Shown one piece after another: positions 8,452 through 17,343 of a DNA stretch of 47,995 nucleotides; position 1 is the stretch's first letter, and each line of letters opens with the position of its first letter. The stretch is from NAT127 sp041655035. Lineage in GTDB: Bacteria; Pseudomonadota; Gammaproteobacteria; Pseudomonadales; Porticoccaceae. The stretch spans positions 1-47,995 of the forward strand of contig JBAZCN010000009.1 of the NCBI GenBank assembly GCA_041655035.1. The letters are read 5' to 3'. The translations under genes and the position numbers were made by a program. Under the pieces are notes generated by a model. The model searched no databases. It was given only the letters and a program-made list of their open reading frames with translations, and was not told where the DNA came from.

Positions 8452-8607
8452 GCCACTCGAATCGCGCATCACACGGATATACATTTTCACTTGTGTTATT
8501 GGCCGTCATAACCTGTAATGAGGTGATCGGCAGCCCTATTCGCCACCACCCCACCCTCTGGGTATGCGTGCCCGGATAGACCTGCCCAGCCACCATGGGA
8601 TCATGTC

Positions 8608-9300
8608 ATGCACAGCCCCTTCATCCTGACGGCAATAGCCTTGGGTATCACCGCTCTGTCAACGTTGTCCACCCCGGCACACGGCGATACGTTTTTCGAC
8701 CTCTCCGGCCTGATCAGCCTTGCCAGTGACGGCATCAGCAAAGACACATCAGAAACCGATGAGAATCCCCAGGCCGTACTTTACCTGGAGGCGGCACATG
8801 GCGCGTTCTTTACCGGCGCCAAATTGAAAAACATCAAAGGCGCGGATGGCAGTGACTTTCAGCACGAATATTCGGTTGGTATAAAGGGAGACAAAGCCGG
8901 TTTTCAACTGGCTCTTCAGGTCGCTTACAAGATCAAGGAGGGAGGCAGCCTCCCCGACGACAGTCACGTCGAATGGAAAGGTGATATCAGCCGTACTTTT
9001 GAGCGTACCACCGCCAAACTGGAAGTTGAATATTCGCCCGATTCGTCAGGACCCACCAAAAAAGCGACATGGATCAATGGCTCCCTCGCCCAGAAACTCA
9101 ATGACAAGTGGAGCGTATCCGGCGGCATCGGCACACGGAAGTTGAGCCCTGCTAAAGATTATAACGGGATCGACCTCGGCGTTACCTACGGGTTGTTCGA
9201 GAACACCAGCCTCGACCTGCGCTATTACGACACCGACCGCCATGAGTACGGCAAAGGGAATGAGGAGCGTCTCGTGCTCAAGCTCACCCAAAAATTCTGA
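8608..9300 (+). CDS. TorF-like/TIGR02001-type outer-membrane beta-barrel protein
   Basis: A 230-residue secreted protein with a signal peptide (MHSPFILTAIALGITALST, cleavage near AHG-DT). The mature part alternates hydrophobic and polar residues and ends in an aromatic residue (KLTQKF), as outer-membrane barrels do. SLASDGISKDTSETDENPQA closely resembles the SDYVFRGISQTDxxPA block of the TIGR02001/TorF putative-porin family. About 230 residues would allow 8-10 strands. Base composition is visibly more A/T-rich than the neighbours. Function is unknown beyond likely outer-membrane location. Confidence 0.7.
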   Translation: MHSPFILTAIALGITALSTLSTPAHGDTFFDLSGLISLASDGISKDTSETDENPQAVLYLEAAHGAFFTGAKLKNIKGADGSDFQHEYSVGIKGDKAGFQLALQVAYKIKEGGSLPDDSHVEWKGDISRTFERTTAKLEVEYSPDSSGPTKKATWINGSLAQKLNDKWSVSGGIGTRKLSPAKDYNGIDLGVTYGLFENTSLDLRYYDTDRHEYGKGNEERLVLKLTQKF

Positions 9301-9449
9301 AGCGCCGACCGCTCCCGCGCTCATCGACGGCTACCGACGGCAAGCCGGCGCGCCGCACCGCGCCTAAAGGCCGAGCGCGCCGTTCCAAACCTCTGCCTGC
9401 TCGTGGGTTTATGCAGTTCTGCGATTCATCGAGCCAGGGACACGGCCCG

Positions 9450-10577
9450 TCATGACCACCTCTTGAGCTTCGACGGCCAATCCACACGATCGAGATCCAC
9501 CAGTTCCACCATCGGCGCCACCACGTCCTCGGCGCGGGTCCAGCGAAACATCATATTCCCCCAGGGATGACCACAGGTATTGAGCCAGTTGGGCACGCCG
9601 GGGGCATCCATGCTCACCACCATGGTCACGCTGCCATCGGCGGCGTAGTGGGCGGTCTGCTTGTTGAGAATGATATTCGCCTTGTGATAATCGAGGGATT
9701 CCAGCCAGAAATTGTGCAGGCACAGGCTCCAGGCCTCGCACACCGGCACTGTCGGCAGATGCACCAGTAGCGCCTGCCCGGGCTCGACATGGAACGCCGA
9801 CCAGAAATAGGCGTAATTGGGGTCGGCGCCCATCGACGCCATGTAGGCGGGATCGGCTTCGGGCAGCTTGTTGACGTCCTTCATCAGGGCGTTGGTGAGC
9901 TCGACGAAAGTCCGGCCTGTGCGGGTGAAAAAGCCACCCGCCCTGCGGAAGTTCTCAACCACCTCGTCGAGGTCCAGTGCGCCATTGCCGGCCTGCGGGG
10001 AGACGCAGCGCAGGGACGCTTCCAGTTCCTTCTCCAGCGCACGGTTGTTGAAAGTCTGGCGAATCATGAAGGCATTGGAATCCGCGCCCATCTCCAGCCA
10101 GTTGCCACTTCCCGGAGCGGGATTGGGCCGCGCGCTGAGAGTAAGGGTGAAATTACCGTCCTGGTCACAGCTCAGGTCGGTGTCGTTGACGAAACCGGTG
10201 ATCGCCGCCTTGCCGTCGACGCCCATTTTCATGGTGGAGATATTGTAGTAATTGACGGTGCCCCGATTGCCCCTGAGCTCGTAGTCCTGGGCGCCGTCGA
10301 TGGTCGCCATGTTGTAGATACTGTCGGGGTTGTCGAATCCCCATTTGATTTTCTCGTGATAGATCTTGTACGCCATGGGGTCGAGCGGATCGCCATACTC
10401 GACGAATTTTTCGATGCCCCCCCGCAGCAAACGGCCCAGATAACGCAGGCCATCGGCCCGGGTCACCCGATCCATGTCCCTGCCCGCGGCAAGGATGTCG
10501 CTCCCCGACGCCTTGAGTTCATCACAGAAGGCTTCCCACTCGGTAATGGTGATGTCCGGTGCTAAATCGCTGGTCAT
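9450..10577 (-). CDS. DUF1214 domain-containing protein
   Basis: A 375-residue protein with a C-terminal DUF1214-type region (about residues 250-350) containing WSLCLHNFWLESLDYH and CGHPWGNMMFRWTRAED. The N-terminal part has a helical segment and NGTVNYYNIST-like strands (RGNRGTVNYYNIS). No signal peptide is seen, so it appears cytoplasmic. The biochemical role of DUF1214 proteins is not established. It follows the sulfotransferase by 59 nt on the same strand and shares its operator region, so the two probably act on related compounds. Confidence 0.8.
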   Translation of the reverse strand: MTSDLAPDITITEWEAFCDELKASGSDILAAGRDMDRVTRADGLRYLGRLLRGGIEKFVEYGDPLDPMAYKIYHEKIKWGFDNPDSIYNMATIDGAQDYELRGNRGTVNYYNISTMKMGVDGKAAITGFVNDTDLSCDQDGNFTLTLSARPNPAPGSGNWLEMGADSNAFMIRQTFNNRALEKELEASLRCVSPQAGNGALDLDEVVENFRRAGGFFTRTGRTFVELTNALMKDVNKLPEADPAYMASMGADPNYAYFWSAFHVEPGQALLVHLPTVPVCEAWSLCLHNFWLESLDYHKANIILNKQTAHYAADGSVTMVVSMDAPGVPNWLNTCGHPWGNMMFRWTRAEDVVAPMVELVDLDRVDWPSKLKRWS

Positions 10578-10636
10578 TGGATACCTCGCATAAACGCTCT
10601 TGCTATCGTCGGAATCCGCCCCTGAAGGACGCCGCT

Positions 10637-11911
10637 CTACAATTCGTTGGGCACGCCAAAGTAATCCTGGTACTTTTTATACACCGCCCGCTCCTGCTCG
10701 ACGACGGTCTTCGGCGCATTCTGGTAGTCGTGCCTGCCGAATTTGCCCTGGGGCTTGTCCGCCAGGAATTTCACCATCCGCGCCTCGACATCGGCGGTCA
10801 GTTCGAGATCGAAATCAGTATAGATCCTGCGCACCGCCGCCATCGGATCGGCCATGAATTCCTGGTACTGAAAATTGCTCACATGATTTTTGTCCAGGGT
10901 GCCATCGTCGATCATGTCGATAATGTCGTCCCACAGTGCCGCGCGGGTCTGCGCCGAGCCGATCACCCAGTTATCCAGGGAACCATCGCCCCAGGGATCG
11001 TCGGTGCGCCACCAATAGAGGCTGGCCTGGAGGCTGACCACAGAGTCGGCGCTGGCGATGGGATCGCGGTGAGTGAAAATGACGCGCGCATCCGGAAAAC
11101 TACCCAGCAGTTCCCGCATGTAGGGTAGATGGGAAGGTCCCTTCAACAGCCAATGCTTGCCCTTGTGGCGCCACTGCAGCAGTTTCAGCAGCTTCTTTTG
11201 CCATTCGAAGCAGTAGCGAAGATCCTGCCCGGCGAGATAACGGACGTAGGACGGGACCTGAAAAGCAAAGGTGAACACTTCCGACAGAAAAGTGAAATAC
11301 AGCAGCTCAACACTCTCCACCGGCAGCGTGGCCGCCGACTTGTGCATGGCCTTCAGTTCCGGAATCATGTTCTCGCTGAAATGGTTGACGTGCTCGGTCA
11401 GCTGGATCCGGGGATCATTGGCGTAGCTCGAGGTCTCGGGCGGCGGGAACGGAAACAGCGCCTCCCATTTGAGAGGCACACGAAAACGCGGGTCCTGGGC
11501 CAATACTTCATAAAGAATGGTGGTGCCGGAGCGGCCGAAACCGGTGATGAATATCGGGCGGTCGACGGTTTCATCCTCGATGGCTGGCTCCCGTTTCAGC
11601 CAATCGACCAGGTTGAGACGTATTTCGAGGTAGCGCACGAATTCGTAGCGGGTCAGCACCCGCCCGGCAAAATGCAGGTTCGCTTCCGTTTCGATGGCGG
11701 CCATCAGTACCTTGAAATGCTCCAGCCACTGATCGTCGCCAAAGTCATCGAGGCCGGTATTCTTGACGGCCTGGGCGATCAACGATTGATGATCAAGGGG
11801 TACGATGCCGGCCATATCCAGATGGCGGGCCTGCTGGTTGAGGGTTTGAACCCATTCGGGCCGCGGAGTCGGGACCCATTTCGCCTTGCGCTGATAATCC
11901 TGATCGGTCAT
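10637..11911 (-). CDS. Sulfotransferase family protein
   Basis: A 424-residue protein with the PAPS-binding pattern of sulfotransferases. The 5'-phosphosulfate loop is PIFITGFGRSGTT (119-131) and the 3'-phosphate motif is IFTHRDPIASADSV. It probably moves sulfonate from PAPS to an alcohol of a small hydrophobic acceptor. The acceptor is unknown, and some bacterial members of this Pfam clan have not been shown to sulfate anything. It is first in a two-gene unit with the DUF1214 gene. A paralogue of similar length and layout lies at 46669-47928. Confidence 0.88.
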   Translation of the reverse strand: MTDQDYQRKAKWVPTPRPEWVQTLNQQARHLDMAGIVPLDHQSLIAQAVKNTGLDDFGDDQWLEHFKVLMAAIETEANLHFAGRVLTRYEFVRYLEIRLNLVDWLKREPAIEDETVDRPIFITGFGRSGTTILYEVLAQDPRFRVPLKWEALFPFPPPETSSYANDPRIQLTEHVNHFSENMIPELKAMHKSAATLPVESVELLYFTFLSEVFTFAFQVPSYVRYLAGQDLRYCFEWQKKLLKLLQWRHKGKHWLLKGPSHLPYMRELLGSFPDARVIFTHRDPIASADSVVSLQASLYWWRTDDPWGDGSLDNWVIGSAQTRAALWDDIIDMIDDGTLDKNHVSNFQYQEFMADPMAAVRRIYTDFDLELTADVEARMVKFLADKPQGKFGRHDYQNAPKTVVEQERAVYKKYQDYFGVPNEL

Positions 11912-11953
11912 TCTGATTTCATCGCCACATTATTGTTGTATGAAAATACATTG

Positions 11954-11989
11954 TCTGGAGAACATTCTCTGGAGAACATGGAGAATGTT
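11954..11989. repeat. Nested direct and inverted repeat upstream of the sulfotransferase gene (likely operator)
   Basis: TCTGGAGAACAT occurs twice in tandem (11954-11965 and 11968-11979, 14-bp period). Interlaced with it is a perfect 9-bp inverted repeat, AACATTCTC (11961-11969) and GAGAATGTT (11981-11989), with an 11-bp gap. It lies about 45-80 bp upstream of the start codon, where an operator would be expected. The binding protein is unknown. Confidence 0.65.
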
Positions 11990-12094
11990 GTATCGACATC
12001 GCTGTGCGACAGCCGTCGCCAGGTGCCGCCCACGGTCTGCGCGTCTGGCGCGCAGCCGGTTACTGCTGGCTTAAAAAGCGGCCTGCAGTGTCAA

Positions 12095-12415
12095 TCATGC
12101 CTGCAGGCCCAGCATCTCGTCGACGCCGTAGAGCCGGGTAAGGCTCAGCAACTGTCCGTTGAGCCCAGTGATCCTGATCCCTGCCTGGCGGCCATCGACC
12201 GCCCGGCACGCCCCCACCAACACCGCCACTGCAGTGGAGTCACTGTTTATCAGCGCACTGCAATCCAGGGTCAGCGGCTCGCCAGATGCCCCCGGCCCGT
12301 TCAGTGCCGCCACTTCGGCCACGAGGCGCTGGTAAAGGCCGGCGCCAGTGTCACTGTTGATCGTACCTGACAGATACAGCGTGGCGCCTTCACGGCGAAC
12401 AGTTGCCTCACTCAT
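12095..12415 (-). CDS. mlaB: MlaB-like STAS domain protein
   Basis: A 106-residue single STAS domain. MlaB binds the MlaF ATPase and is needed for stability and activity of the MlaFEDB lipid transporter at the inner membrane. LYLSGTINSDTG and LDCSALINSDSTAVAVL match the STAS core, including the Ser-Asp-Ser-Thr stretch. It directly follows mlaC with no gap (mlaC TAA, then ATG), as the last gene of the mla unit. Confidence 0.88.
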   Translation of the reverse strand: MSEATVRREGATLYLSGTINSDTGAGLYQRLVAEVAALNGPGASGEPLTLDCSALINSDSTAVAVLVGACRAVDGRQAGIRITGLNGQLLSLTRLYGVDEMLGLQA

Positions 12416-13033
12416 TTACAAGCCCGCGTCGAGGTTATCCTGCTCGAGGCTGGTGATAAGGCCATCGATGCCGGACTGGGAAATCTTGTCGTTGAAAACA
12501 CCGCGATAGGTAATGACCAGGCTGATGCCACCGACCACCACGTCGATCACCTGCCAGCGCTCGTTGCGATTCTCCATGCGCAGCAGCAGCTCCACCGATT
12601 CGCCACTTTGCGAGGCGATGCGCAGCTTGACGATGGTGCTGCGCGCATTGGCCTTCTGTTCGCCGACGACCTTGATCGGTGCGTTGCGGTAATCGAACAT
12701 GGAATTGGCATAGGTGCGCGCCAGCAATTTACGGAATTCGCGGCTGATGGTCACTTTCTGTTCGTCGTCGGCGTCGGCCCAGTGCCTGGCCATCGCCAGC
12801 TGTGTCATCCGCTGGAAGTTGAAATGCGAGCCGAGGCGCTCCAGCACCATGGCCTGCAGCTTGTCGGAACTACCGGTATAGACGTCCGCATTGGCCTTCA
12901 TGTCCGCGACCACGTCGTCGACGGTCAGTTCCACCAGGGCGCGGGGCTCGAGCGGCTCGCCGTGACCGGCCAGGGCGAACAGCGACGACAACAGGAAAAG
13001 AACAGCGAACGGAAAAGCTTTGAGAAATTTCAT
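12416..13033 (-). CDS. mlaC: Periplasmic phospholipid-binding protein MlaC
   Basis: A 205-residue protein of the Ttg2D/MlaC family that ferries phospholipid between the outer-membrane MlaA complex and inner-membrane MlaFEDB. A clear signal peptide opens the protein (MKFLKAFPFAVLFLLSSLFALAG). The mature domain has the family pattern of RMTQLAMARHW, FRKLLARTYANSM and WQVIDVVVGGISLVITYR. Length matches (E. coli MlaC 211). GGGAG lies 9 nt before the ATG. Confidence 0.95.
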   Translation of the reverse strand: MKFLKAFPFAVLFLLSSLFALAGHGEPLEPRALVELTVDDVVADMKANADVYTGSSDKLQAMVLERLGSHFNFQRMTQLAMARHWADADDEQKVTISREFRKLLARTYANSMFDYRNAPIKVVGEQKANARSTIVKLRIASQSGESVELLLRMENRNERWQVIDVVVGGISLVITYRGVFNDKISQSGIDGLITSLEQDNLDAGL

Positions 13034-13087
13034 GGACTGAGCTCCCTTTGATCAATGGATAGACAGTGCTGGCAGTCGGCGCGCGAA

Positions 13088-13558
13088 TCAGGATCCGCCG
13101 CCACCCTCCTTGGCCTTGCTGAACAGCACTTCGCCAATCAGGGTTTCGAGCACCAGTGCCGATGAGGTCAGCCACACCACATCGCCGTCCTGAAGCATTT
13201 CGGTATCGCTGCCACTGCGCACACCGATGTATTGCTCGCCCAGCAGGCCCGAAGTGAGAATGCTCATCGAGGAGTCCGCGCTGAATTCGTACTGGCTGTC
13301 GATCGCGAGCGCGACTACCGCTTTGTGCTGGTCGCTGTCGTAGTGGATGCCACTGACGCGCCCGACGGTCACCCCGGCGCTCTTCACCGGCGCCCGCACC
13401 TTGAGACCGCCGATGTTGTCGAACTCGGCGGTCACCGAATATGTCGTGCCCTGCTGGAAGCTGGTGAGGTTGGCCACCTTCAGCGAGACAAATACCGTGG
13501 CGGCAATACCGACGGCGACAAAAAGTCCTACCCAGAAATCCAGTATCTGCCGGTTCAT
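13088..13558 (-). CDS. mlaD: MCE-domain lipid transport protein MlaD
   Basis: A 156-residue inner-membrane protein with one N-terminal membrane segment (DFWVGLFVAVGIAATVFVSL) and one MCE domain (about 38-118, with VRAPVKSAGVTVGRVSGI). It forms the hexameric lipid-conducting ring over MlaE. The ATG at 13558 overlaps the mlaE stop as ATGA. A TTG three bases upstream also opens the frame but is not needed. It is somewhat shorter than E. coli MlaD (183), lacking part of the C-terminal tail. Confidence 0.95.
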   Translation of the reverse strand: MNRQILDFWVGLFVAVGIAATVFVSLKVANLTSFQQGTTYSVTAEFDNIGGLKVRAPVKSAGVTVGRVSGIHYDSDQHKAVVALAIDSQYEFSADSSMSILTSGLLGEQYIGVRSGSDTEMLQDGDVVWLTSSALVLETLIGEVLFSKAKEGGGGS

Positions 13559-14361
13559 CAAATCCCCCTGAACATAAAAGCGGTGAGTACAAAATCCATC
13601 CCCAGTACCACCAGTGCCGAGACCACCACGGTCTGGGTGGTGGCGCGAGACACGCCGACGGCGGTTGGAGTGGCGTGGTAGCCTTGAAACACAGAAATAA
13701 AAATAATGGCGACACCGAAAAAGAGGCTCTTGATGACGCCATTGACGACATCGACGCGGAAATCCACCGCCGCCTGCATCTGTGACCAGAAGGTGCCGCT
13801 ATCGACACCGAGCAGCAGGACCGCCACCAGATAACCGCCGAAGATACCGACGACGTTGAAAATCGAGGTGAGCAGCGGAACCGACAGCACGCCGGCCCAG
13901 AAGCGCGGCGCCACCACCCGCGCCACAGGGTGAATGGCCATCATTTCCAGGGCGCTGAGCTGTTCCGTGGTTTTCATCAGGCCGATCTCGGCAGTGACCG
14001 CCGAGCCGGCGCGACTCGAAATCAACAGCGCCGACAACACCGGTCCCAGTTCCCGCACCAACGCCAGGGCTACCACGGTACCGACGATATCGCCGGAACC
14101 GAAGCGCTGCAGGGTATCGTACATCTGCAAGCCCAGCACCAGTCCGACGAACAATCCCGAAACCAGGATGATCACCAGGGACATCACCCCGATAAAATAC
14201 ATTTCCCGCACCACCAGGCCCGGGCGGCGCAGGCAGGTGCCGGACGCCGCGAGCAAGGCGACGAAAAACCGCGCGGCGAGCCCCAGGGTGATGATGTTCC
14301 CCGTCACCCAGCCACCAAGCCGGCGGATCCTGTTGGTCGCGCTCGTCAAAACAACACTCAT
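13558..14361 (-). CDS. mlaE: Lipid ABC transporter permease MlaE
   Basis: A 267-residue MlaE/YrbE permease with about five membrane helices. The loop AEIGLMKTTEQLSALEMMAI is the coupling/EQ-loop signature of the family, and VSGLFVGLVLGLQMY is the usual first core helix. It pairs with MlaF, MlaD and MlaB to move phospholipids across the periplasm and maintain outer-membrane asymmetry. It is 23 nt downstream of an SDR gene that separates it from mlaF. Confidence 0.96.
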   Translation of the reverse strand: MSVVLTSATNRIRRLGGWVTGNIITLGLAARFFVALLAASGTCLRRPGLVVREMYFIGVMSLVIILVSGLFVGLVLGLQMYDTLQRFGSGDIVGTVVALALVRELGPVLSALLISSRAGSAVTAEIGLMKTTEQLSALEMMAIHPVARVVAPRFWAGVLSVPLLTSIFNVVGIFGGYLVAVLLLGVDSGTFWSQMQAAVDFRVDVVNGVIKSLFFGVAIIFISVFQGYHATPTAVGVSRATTQTVVVSALVVLGMDFVLTAFMFRGI

Positions 14362-14384
14362 ATCGCTATATCACCTGCAACAGA

Positions 14385-15203
14385 TCATTGGCCGAGTTCC
14401 CTCACCACCGCCGACGCCGGCGGCCCCTGCAATCCATAGGCGCTGCGCCCGCCATCCACCGGCAACAGCACGCCGGTGATCATCGCGGCCTCGTCGGAGG
14501 CAAGCCACAAGATGGCGCTGGCCTGCTCGTAGGGCTCGACCGCCCGGGGAATGGCCTGCTGGCCTGCGCACATTTCGACGATCTGGTCGGCACTGAACAA
14601 ATTGCGCAATAGCGGCGTCGCGGTAACTCCCGGCAAAATGGCGTTGACCCGGATATTGTGTCGAGCGTAGTCGGTGGCGGCAAACCGGGTGAGGTGGTTG
14701 AGCCCCGCCTTGGCGATGCCGTAGGCGAGGGTAGCATGTTTCTCGGCGGCCATGGACGCCATCGACGACACATTGACGATGGCGCCACCGCCGTGTTCCG
14801 CCATGTATTGCAACTCGTGCTTCATCAGCAAAAAGATGCTGCGCAGCGAAATGGCCATGGTGCCGTCAAATGCGTCCTCACTCGTGCTGTGCACAGTGCT
14901 GCCCGGCGCGTCGTCGCGGTGGGCGCCGCCGAGCACATTGGCCGCGATGTGCAGTCCGCCGAAACCGGCGGTGGCCTTTGCCACCGCGGCGGCGACCTGC
15001 TCACCATCGGTACAGTCGCAATGCAGGTACATGGCCCCGGCGCCTTCACTATCGAGCCGCGCCGCCAGCGCCTCGCCGGGGGCGTCCTGGATATCGATGA
15101 TCACCACCCGCGCACCCTCTCGGGCGAAGGCTTCGCTGGTCGCCGCACCGATGCCGCTGGCGCCACCGGCAACCAGCACTACTTTGTCGCTGAATCGACC
15201 CAT
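14385..15203 (-). CDS. Short-chain dehydrogenase/reductase inside the mla operon
   Basis: A 272-residue classical SDR oxidoreductase for an alcohol/ketone substrate with NAD(P). The cofactor loop is VAGGASGIG (Ala for the usual Thr), D37-type acidic residue in VVIIDIQDA suggests NAD(H), and the active site has Ser in NVSSMAS and YGIAK. The canonical NNAG motif is replaced by AANVLG. AAAGGACAACCC precedes the ATG. The gene sits 48 nt after mlaF and 23 nt before mlaE on the same strand, so all are likely one transcript. It closely resembles the SDR at 17378-18154 along its whole length. Confidence 0.9.
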   Translation of the reverse strand: MGRFSDKVVLVAGGASGIGAATSEAFAREGARVVIIDIQDAPGEALAARLDSEGAGAMYLHCDCTDGEQVAAAVAKATAGFGGLHIAANVLGGAHRDDAPGSTVHSTSEDAFDGTMAISLRSIFLLMKHELQYMAEHGGGAIVNVSSMASMAAEKHATLAYGIAKAGLNHLTRFAATDYARHNIRVNAILPGVTATPLLRNLFSADQIVEMCAGQQAIPRAVEPYEQASAILWLASDEAAMITGVLLPVDGGRSAYGLQGPPASAVVRELGQ

Positions 15204-15250
15204 GGGTTGTCCTTTTATCTCTCGTGCATTCGGCAGATCATCCCCATTAC

Positions 15251-16057
15251 CTACAGCCCGCCGCGATCCATCAGCATGGCGCGGTAATCATCGGCCGGGT
15301 AATGGAAAGGCACCGGACCGTCGGTTCGCGCCTCGACGAACTGGCGCACCAACGGATTGCTGGAGTGGCGGAATTCGTCCACGGAGCCCTCGGCCACCAC
15401 CGCACCCGCAGAGACCAGGTACACATAGTCGACGATCTTGAGGGATTCCTGGATGTCGTGGGTCACCAGGATGGAGGTGGCGCCCAGAGCATCGTTGAGT
15501 GTGCGGATGAGCTGGCCTATCGTCGCCAGCGAGATGGGGTCGAGACCGGTAAATGGCTCGTCGTACATGATCAGCGTAGGATCCAGCGCGATGGCCCTCG
15601 CCAGCGCCACCCGCCGCGCCATCCCGCCGGACAGTTCGGAAGGCATCAGCTTCCAGGCGCCGCGCAGGCCCACGGCCTGCAGTTTCATCAAGGTGAGGTC
15701 GCGGATCATCGCCTCCGGCAGATCGGTGTGTTCACGCATCTGAAAGGCGATGTTGTCGAACACGCTCATATCGGTAAACAACGCGCCCATCTGGAACAGC
15801 ATGCCCATCTTGCGGCGCAGCCGCAGCAGTTGGCGCTCTCCCAGCGACGGCACCGACTGGCCGTCGACCACGACGTCTCCCGAGGATGGCTTCAGCTGTC
15901 CGCCGATCAGCCGCAGCAGCGTGGTCTTGCCACAGCCACTGCCGCCCATGATCGCGACCACCTTGCCTCTCGGCACACGAAGGTTGATATCGCGCAGGAT
16001 CTGGCGCTCTTCGTAGGCAAAGGTCACGTCGCGGACATTGACAAAATCATCGGTCAC
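15251..16057 (-). CDS. mlaF: Lipid ABC transporter ATP-binding protein MlaF
   Basis: A 268-residue ABC ATPase that drives the MlaFEDB transporter. Walker A is GGSGCGKTT (38-46), the signature is LSGGMARRVALARA, and Walker B is LIMYDEPFTGLD. Other MlaF-typical strings include GMLFQMGALFTDMSVFDN and the C-terminal extension after the switch histidine. I chose GTG 16057, which begins MTDDFVNVRDVTFAYE, the usual MlaF start; in-frame codons further upstream encode unrelated sequence. The ribosome site before it is weak. It is separated from mlaE by one SDR gene. Confidence 0.94.
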   Translation of the reverse strand: MTDDFVNVRDVTFAYEERQILRDINLRVPRGKVVAIMGGSGCGKTTLLRLIGGQLKPSSGDVVVDGQSVPSLGERQLLRLRRKMGMLFQMGALFTDMSVFDNIAFQMREHTDLPEAMIRDLTLMKLQAVGLRGAWKLMPSELSGGMARRVALARAIALDPTLIMYDEPFTGLDPISLATIGQLIRTLNDALGATSILVTHDIQESLKIVDYVYLVSAGAVVAEGSVDEFRHSSNPLVRQFVEARTDGPVPFHYPADDYRAMLMDRGGL

Positions 16058-16120
16058 GGCGGTATCATCCAAGGCTGACTGAGGAAAAAACAGCGTTCTA
16101 GTGTAACAGGATAACCGAAC

Positions 16121-16139
16121 TGGGGGTAATTCGAACCCC
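16121..16139. repeat. Short inverted repeat in the mlaF/LLM intergenic region
   Basis: GGGGGT and ACCCCC flank a 7-nt loop (AATTCGA). It looks superficially like a tRNA T-arm, but no tRNA can be built around it. The divergent gap 16058-16326 holds otherwise only a quasi-palindrome, GTACAGTAC at 16250-16258, which could be part of an operator. Confidence 0.4.
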
Positions 16140-16326
16140 CGACGATCGCGAATCTGCCTCTGGCAGCGGGCTGGAGCCGATCTTCGCTCCCTCCAGCGCC
16201 CCAACCAGATGCCGGCAACAGCCTGGATTGACAGCATTTTGCCCAAACCGTACAGTACAGTTCGCTTTCCTGACCACCATCCGGCGGCGCGCCATGCCGT
16301 CTCGCGATAATCACAAGGAGACCACC

Positions 16327-17331
16327 ATGAAACTGGGCGTATGCCATCTGTGGGGCGACAGCGTCGATACTTTCCGCGAAGAATTGCGTCTGTCCAATGA
16401 GCTGGGTTATGACATCATCGGCATAGGCGATTCGCCGGCAGGCTGGCGCGAGCTGTATATCTCGATGACCATCGCCGCGCTCGAAACCGACACCGCCATC
16501 ATCACCCCGTTCGTCACCTCACCTTTCCTGCGCCATCCACTGATCGCCGCGAGCTCGCTGGCCACGCTCCAGTCGCTCAGTGGAGGCCGCATCGCCATGG
16601 GCCTGGCCACCGGGGGCAGCAACGTGATGGCCGCGGGCCGCCACCCGGCGACTCAAGTGGAGATCCGTGAATACTGGGACGCCCTGAAAGGCCTGCTCGA
16701 CGGCAAGCCGGTGCAATGGGAGGGGCGGCCGGTATCGCCCCTGCACTTCCCTTGCAAAACACCGATCTACTACTCCGCCTTCGGCCCCAAGGCGCTGCAA
16801 CTGGCCGGCGAAAAGGCCGACGGCGTGATCATGTTCACCAACATGGACCTGGAGCTGACGGCGCGCAAGATCGCCGCGGTGCGCGACGGCGCCCGGGCGG
16901 CGGGGCGCAACCCCGACGATGTCGATATCTGGGTGACCGCCTTCTGCGCGATCCGCCCGACCCGCCAGGAAGCAATCGAGGACCTCAAGGCCTTTATCGT
17001 CGTCAACGGCGTGGCCATCCGCACTCCCGAGCTTCTCGCCCGGGTGCCCGAGCACCTCAAGCCCGCGCTTGAGGAACTGCACCGCCGCTACGATCCCACC
17101 GAACACGTCGTCGCCGGCGGCAAGAATGCTCGCCTGCTCGATGAGCTGGGGCCCGAATTGACCGATTATCTCGCCGGGTTCGACACCGTGATGGGCACCG
17201 AGGAGGAGGTCAAGACACTCCTCGATGGGCTCGCAGAGCTCGGCGTCTCGGCGTTCATCACCAATATGCCCGGCCACGCCGACCGCAGCAACAACATGCG
17301 CACCCTGGCGAGGCTGATGAAAGACCGGTAG
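16327..17331 (+). CDS. LLM-class (luciferase-like) flavin-dependent oxidoreductase
   Basis: A 334-residue protein of the bacterial luciferase/F420-dependent superfamily (TIM barrel). It starts MKLGVCHLWGDSVDTFREE. The segments TPFVTSPFLRHPLIAASSLATL and SGGRIAMGLATGGS are the conserved barrel strands seen in LLM enzymes. IYYSAFGPKALQLAGEKADG is the flavin-phosphate region. It could be an FMN- or F420-dependent monooxygenase or dehydrogenase; the cofactor is not evident. AAGGAG (16315-16320) sets the ATG. Neighbouring SDRs point to oxidation of a carbonyl or cyclic compound. Confidence 0.9.
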   Translation: MKLGVCHLWGDSVDTFREELRLSNELGYDIIGIGDSPAGWRELYISMTIAALETDTAIITPFVTSPFLRHPLIAASSLATLQSLSGGRIAMGLATGGSNVMAAGRHPATQVEIREYWDALKGLLDGKPVQWEGRPVSPLHFPCKTPIYYSAFGPKALQLAGEKADGVIMFTNMDLELTARKIAAVRDGARAAGRNPDDVDIWVTAFCAIRPTRQEAIEDLKAFIVVNGVAIRTPELLARVPEHLKPALEELHRRYDPTEHVVAGGKNARLLDELGPELTDYLAGFDTVMGTEEEVKTLLDGLAELGVSAFITNMPGHADRSNNMRTLARLMKDR

Positions 17332-17343
17332 CGGGAGCGATTG

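Noticed and set aside
11129..12370. A 413-codon frame antisense to the sulfotransferase and mlaB
   Set aside because: It runs across two genes and their regulatory gap with no recognisable domain.
16115..16145. Possible tRNA T-arm (TTCGAA flanked by G and C runs)
   Set aside because: No acceptor stem, anticodon arm or CCA end can be paired around it, and the loop/stem register is wrong for a tRNA.
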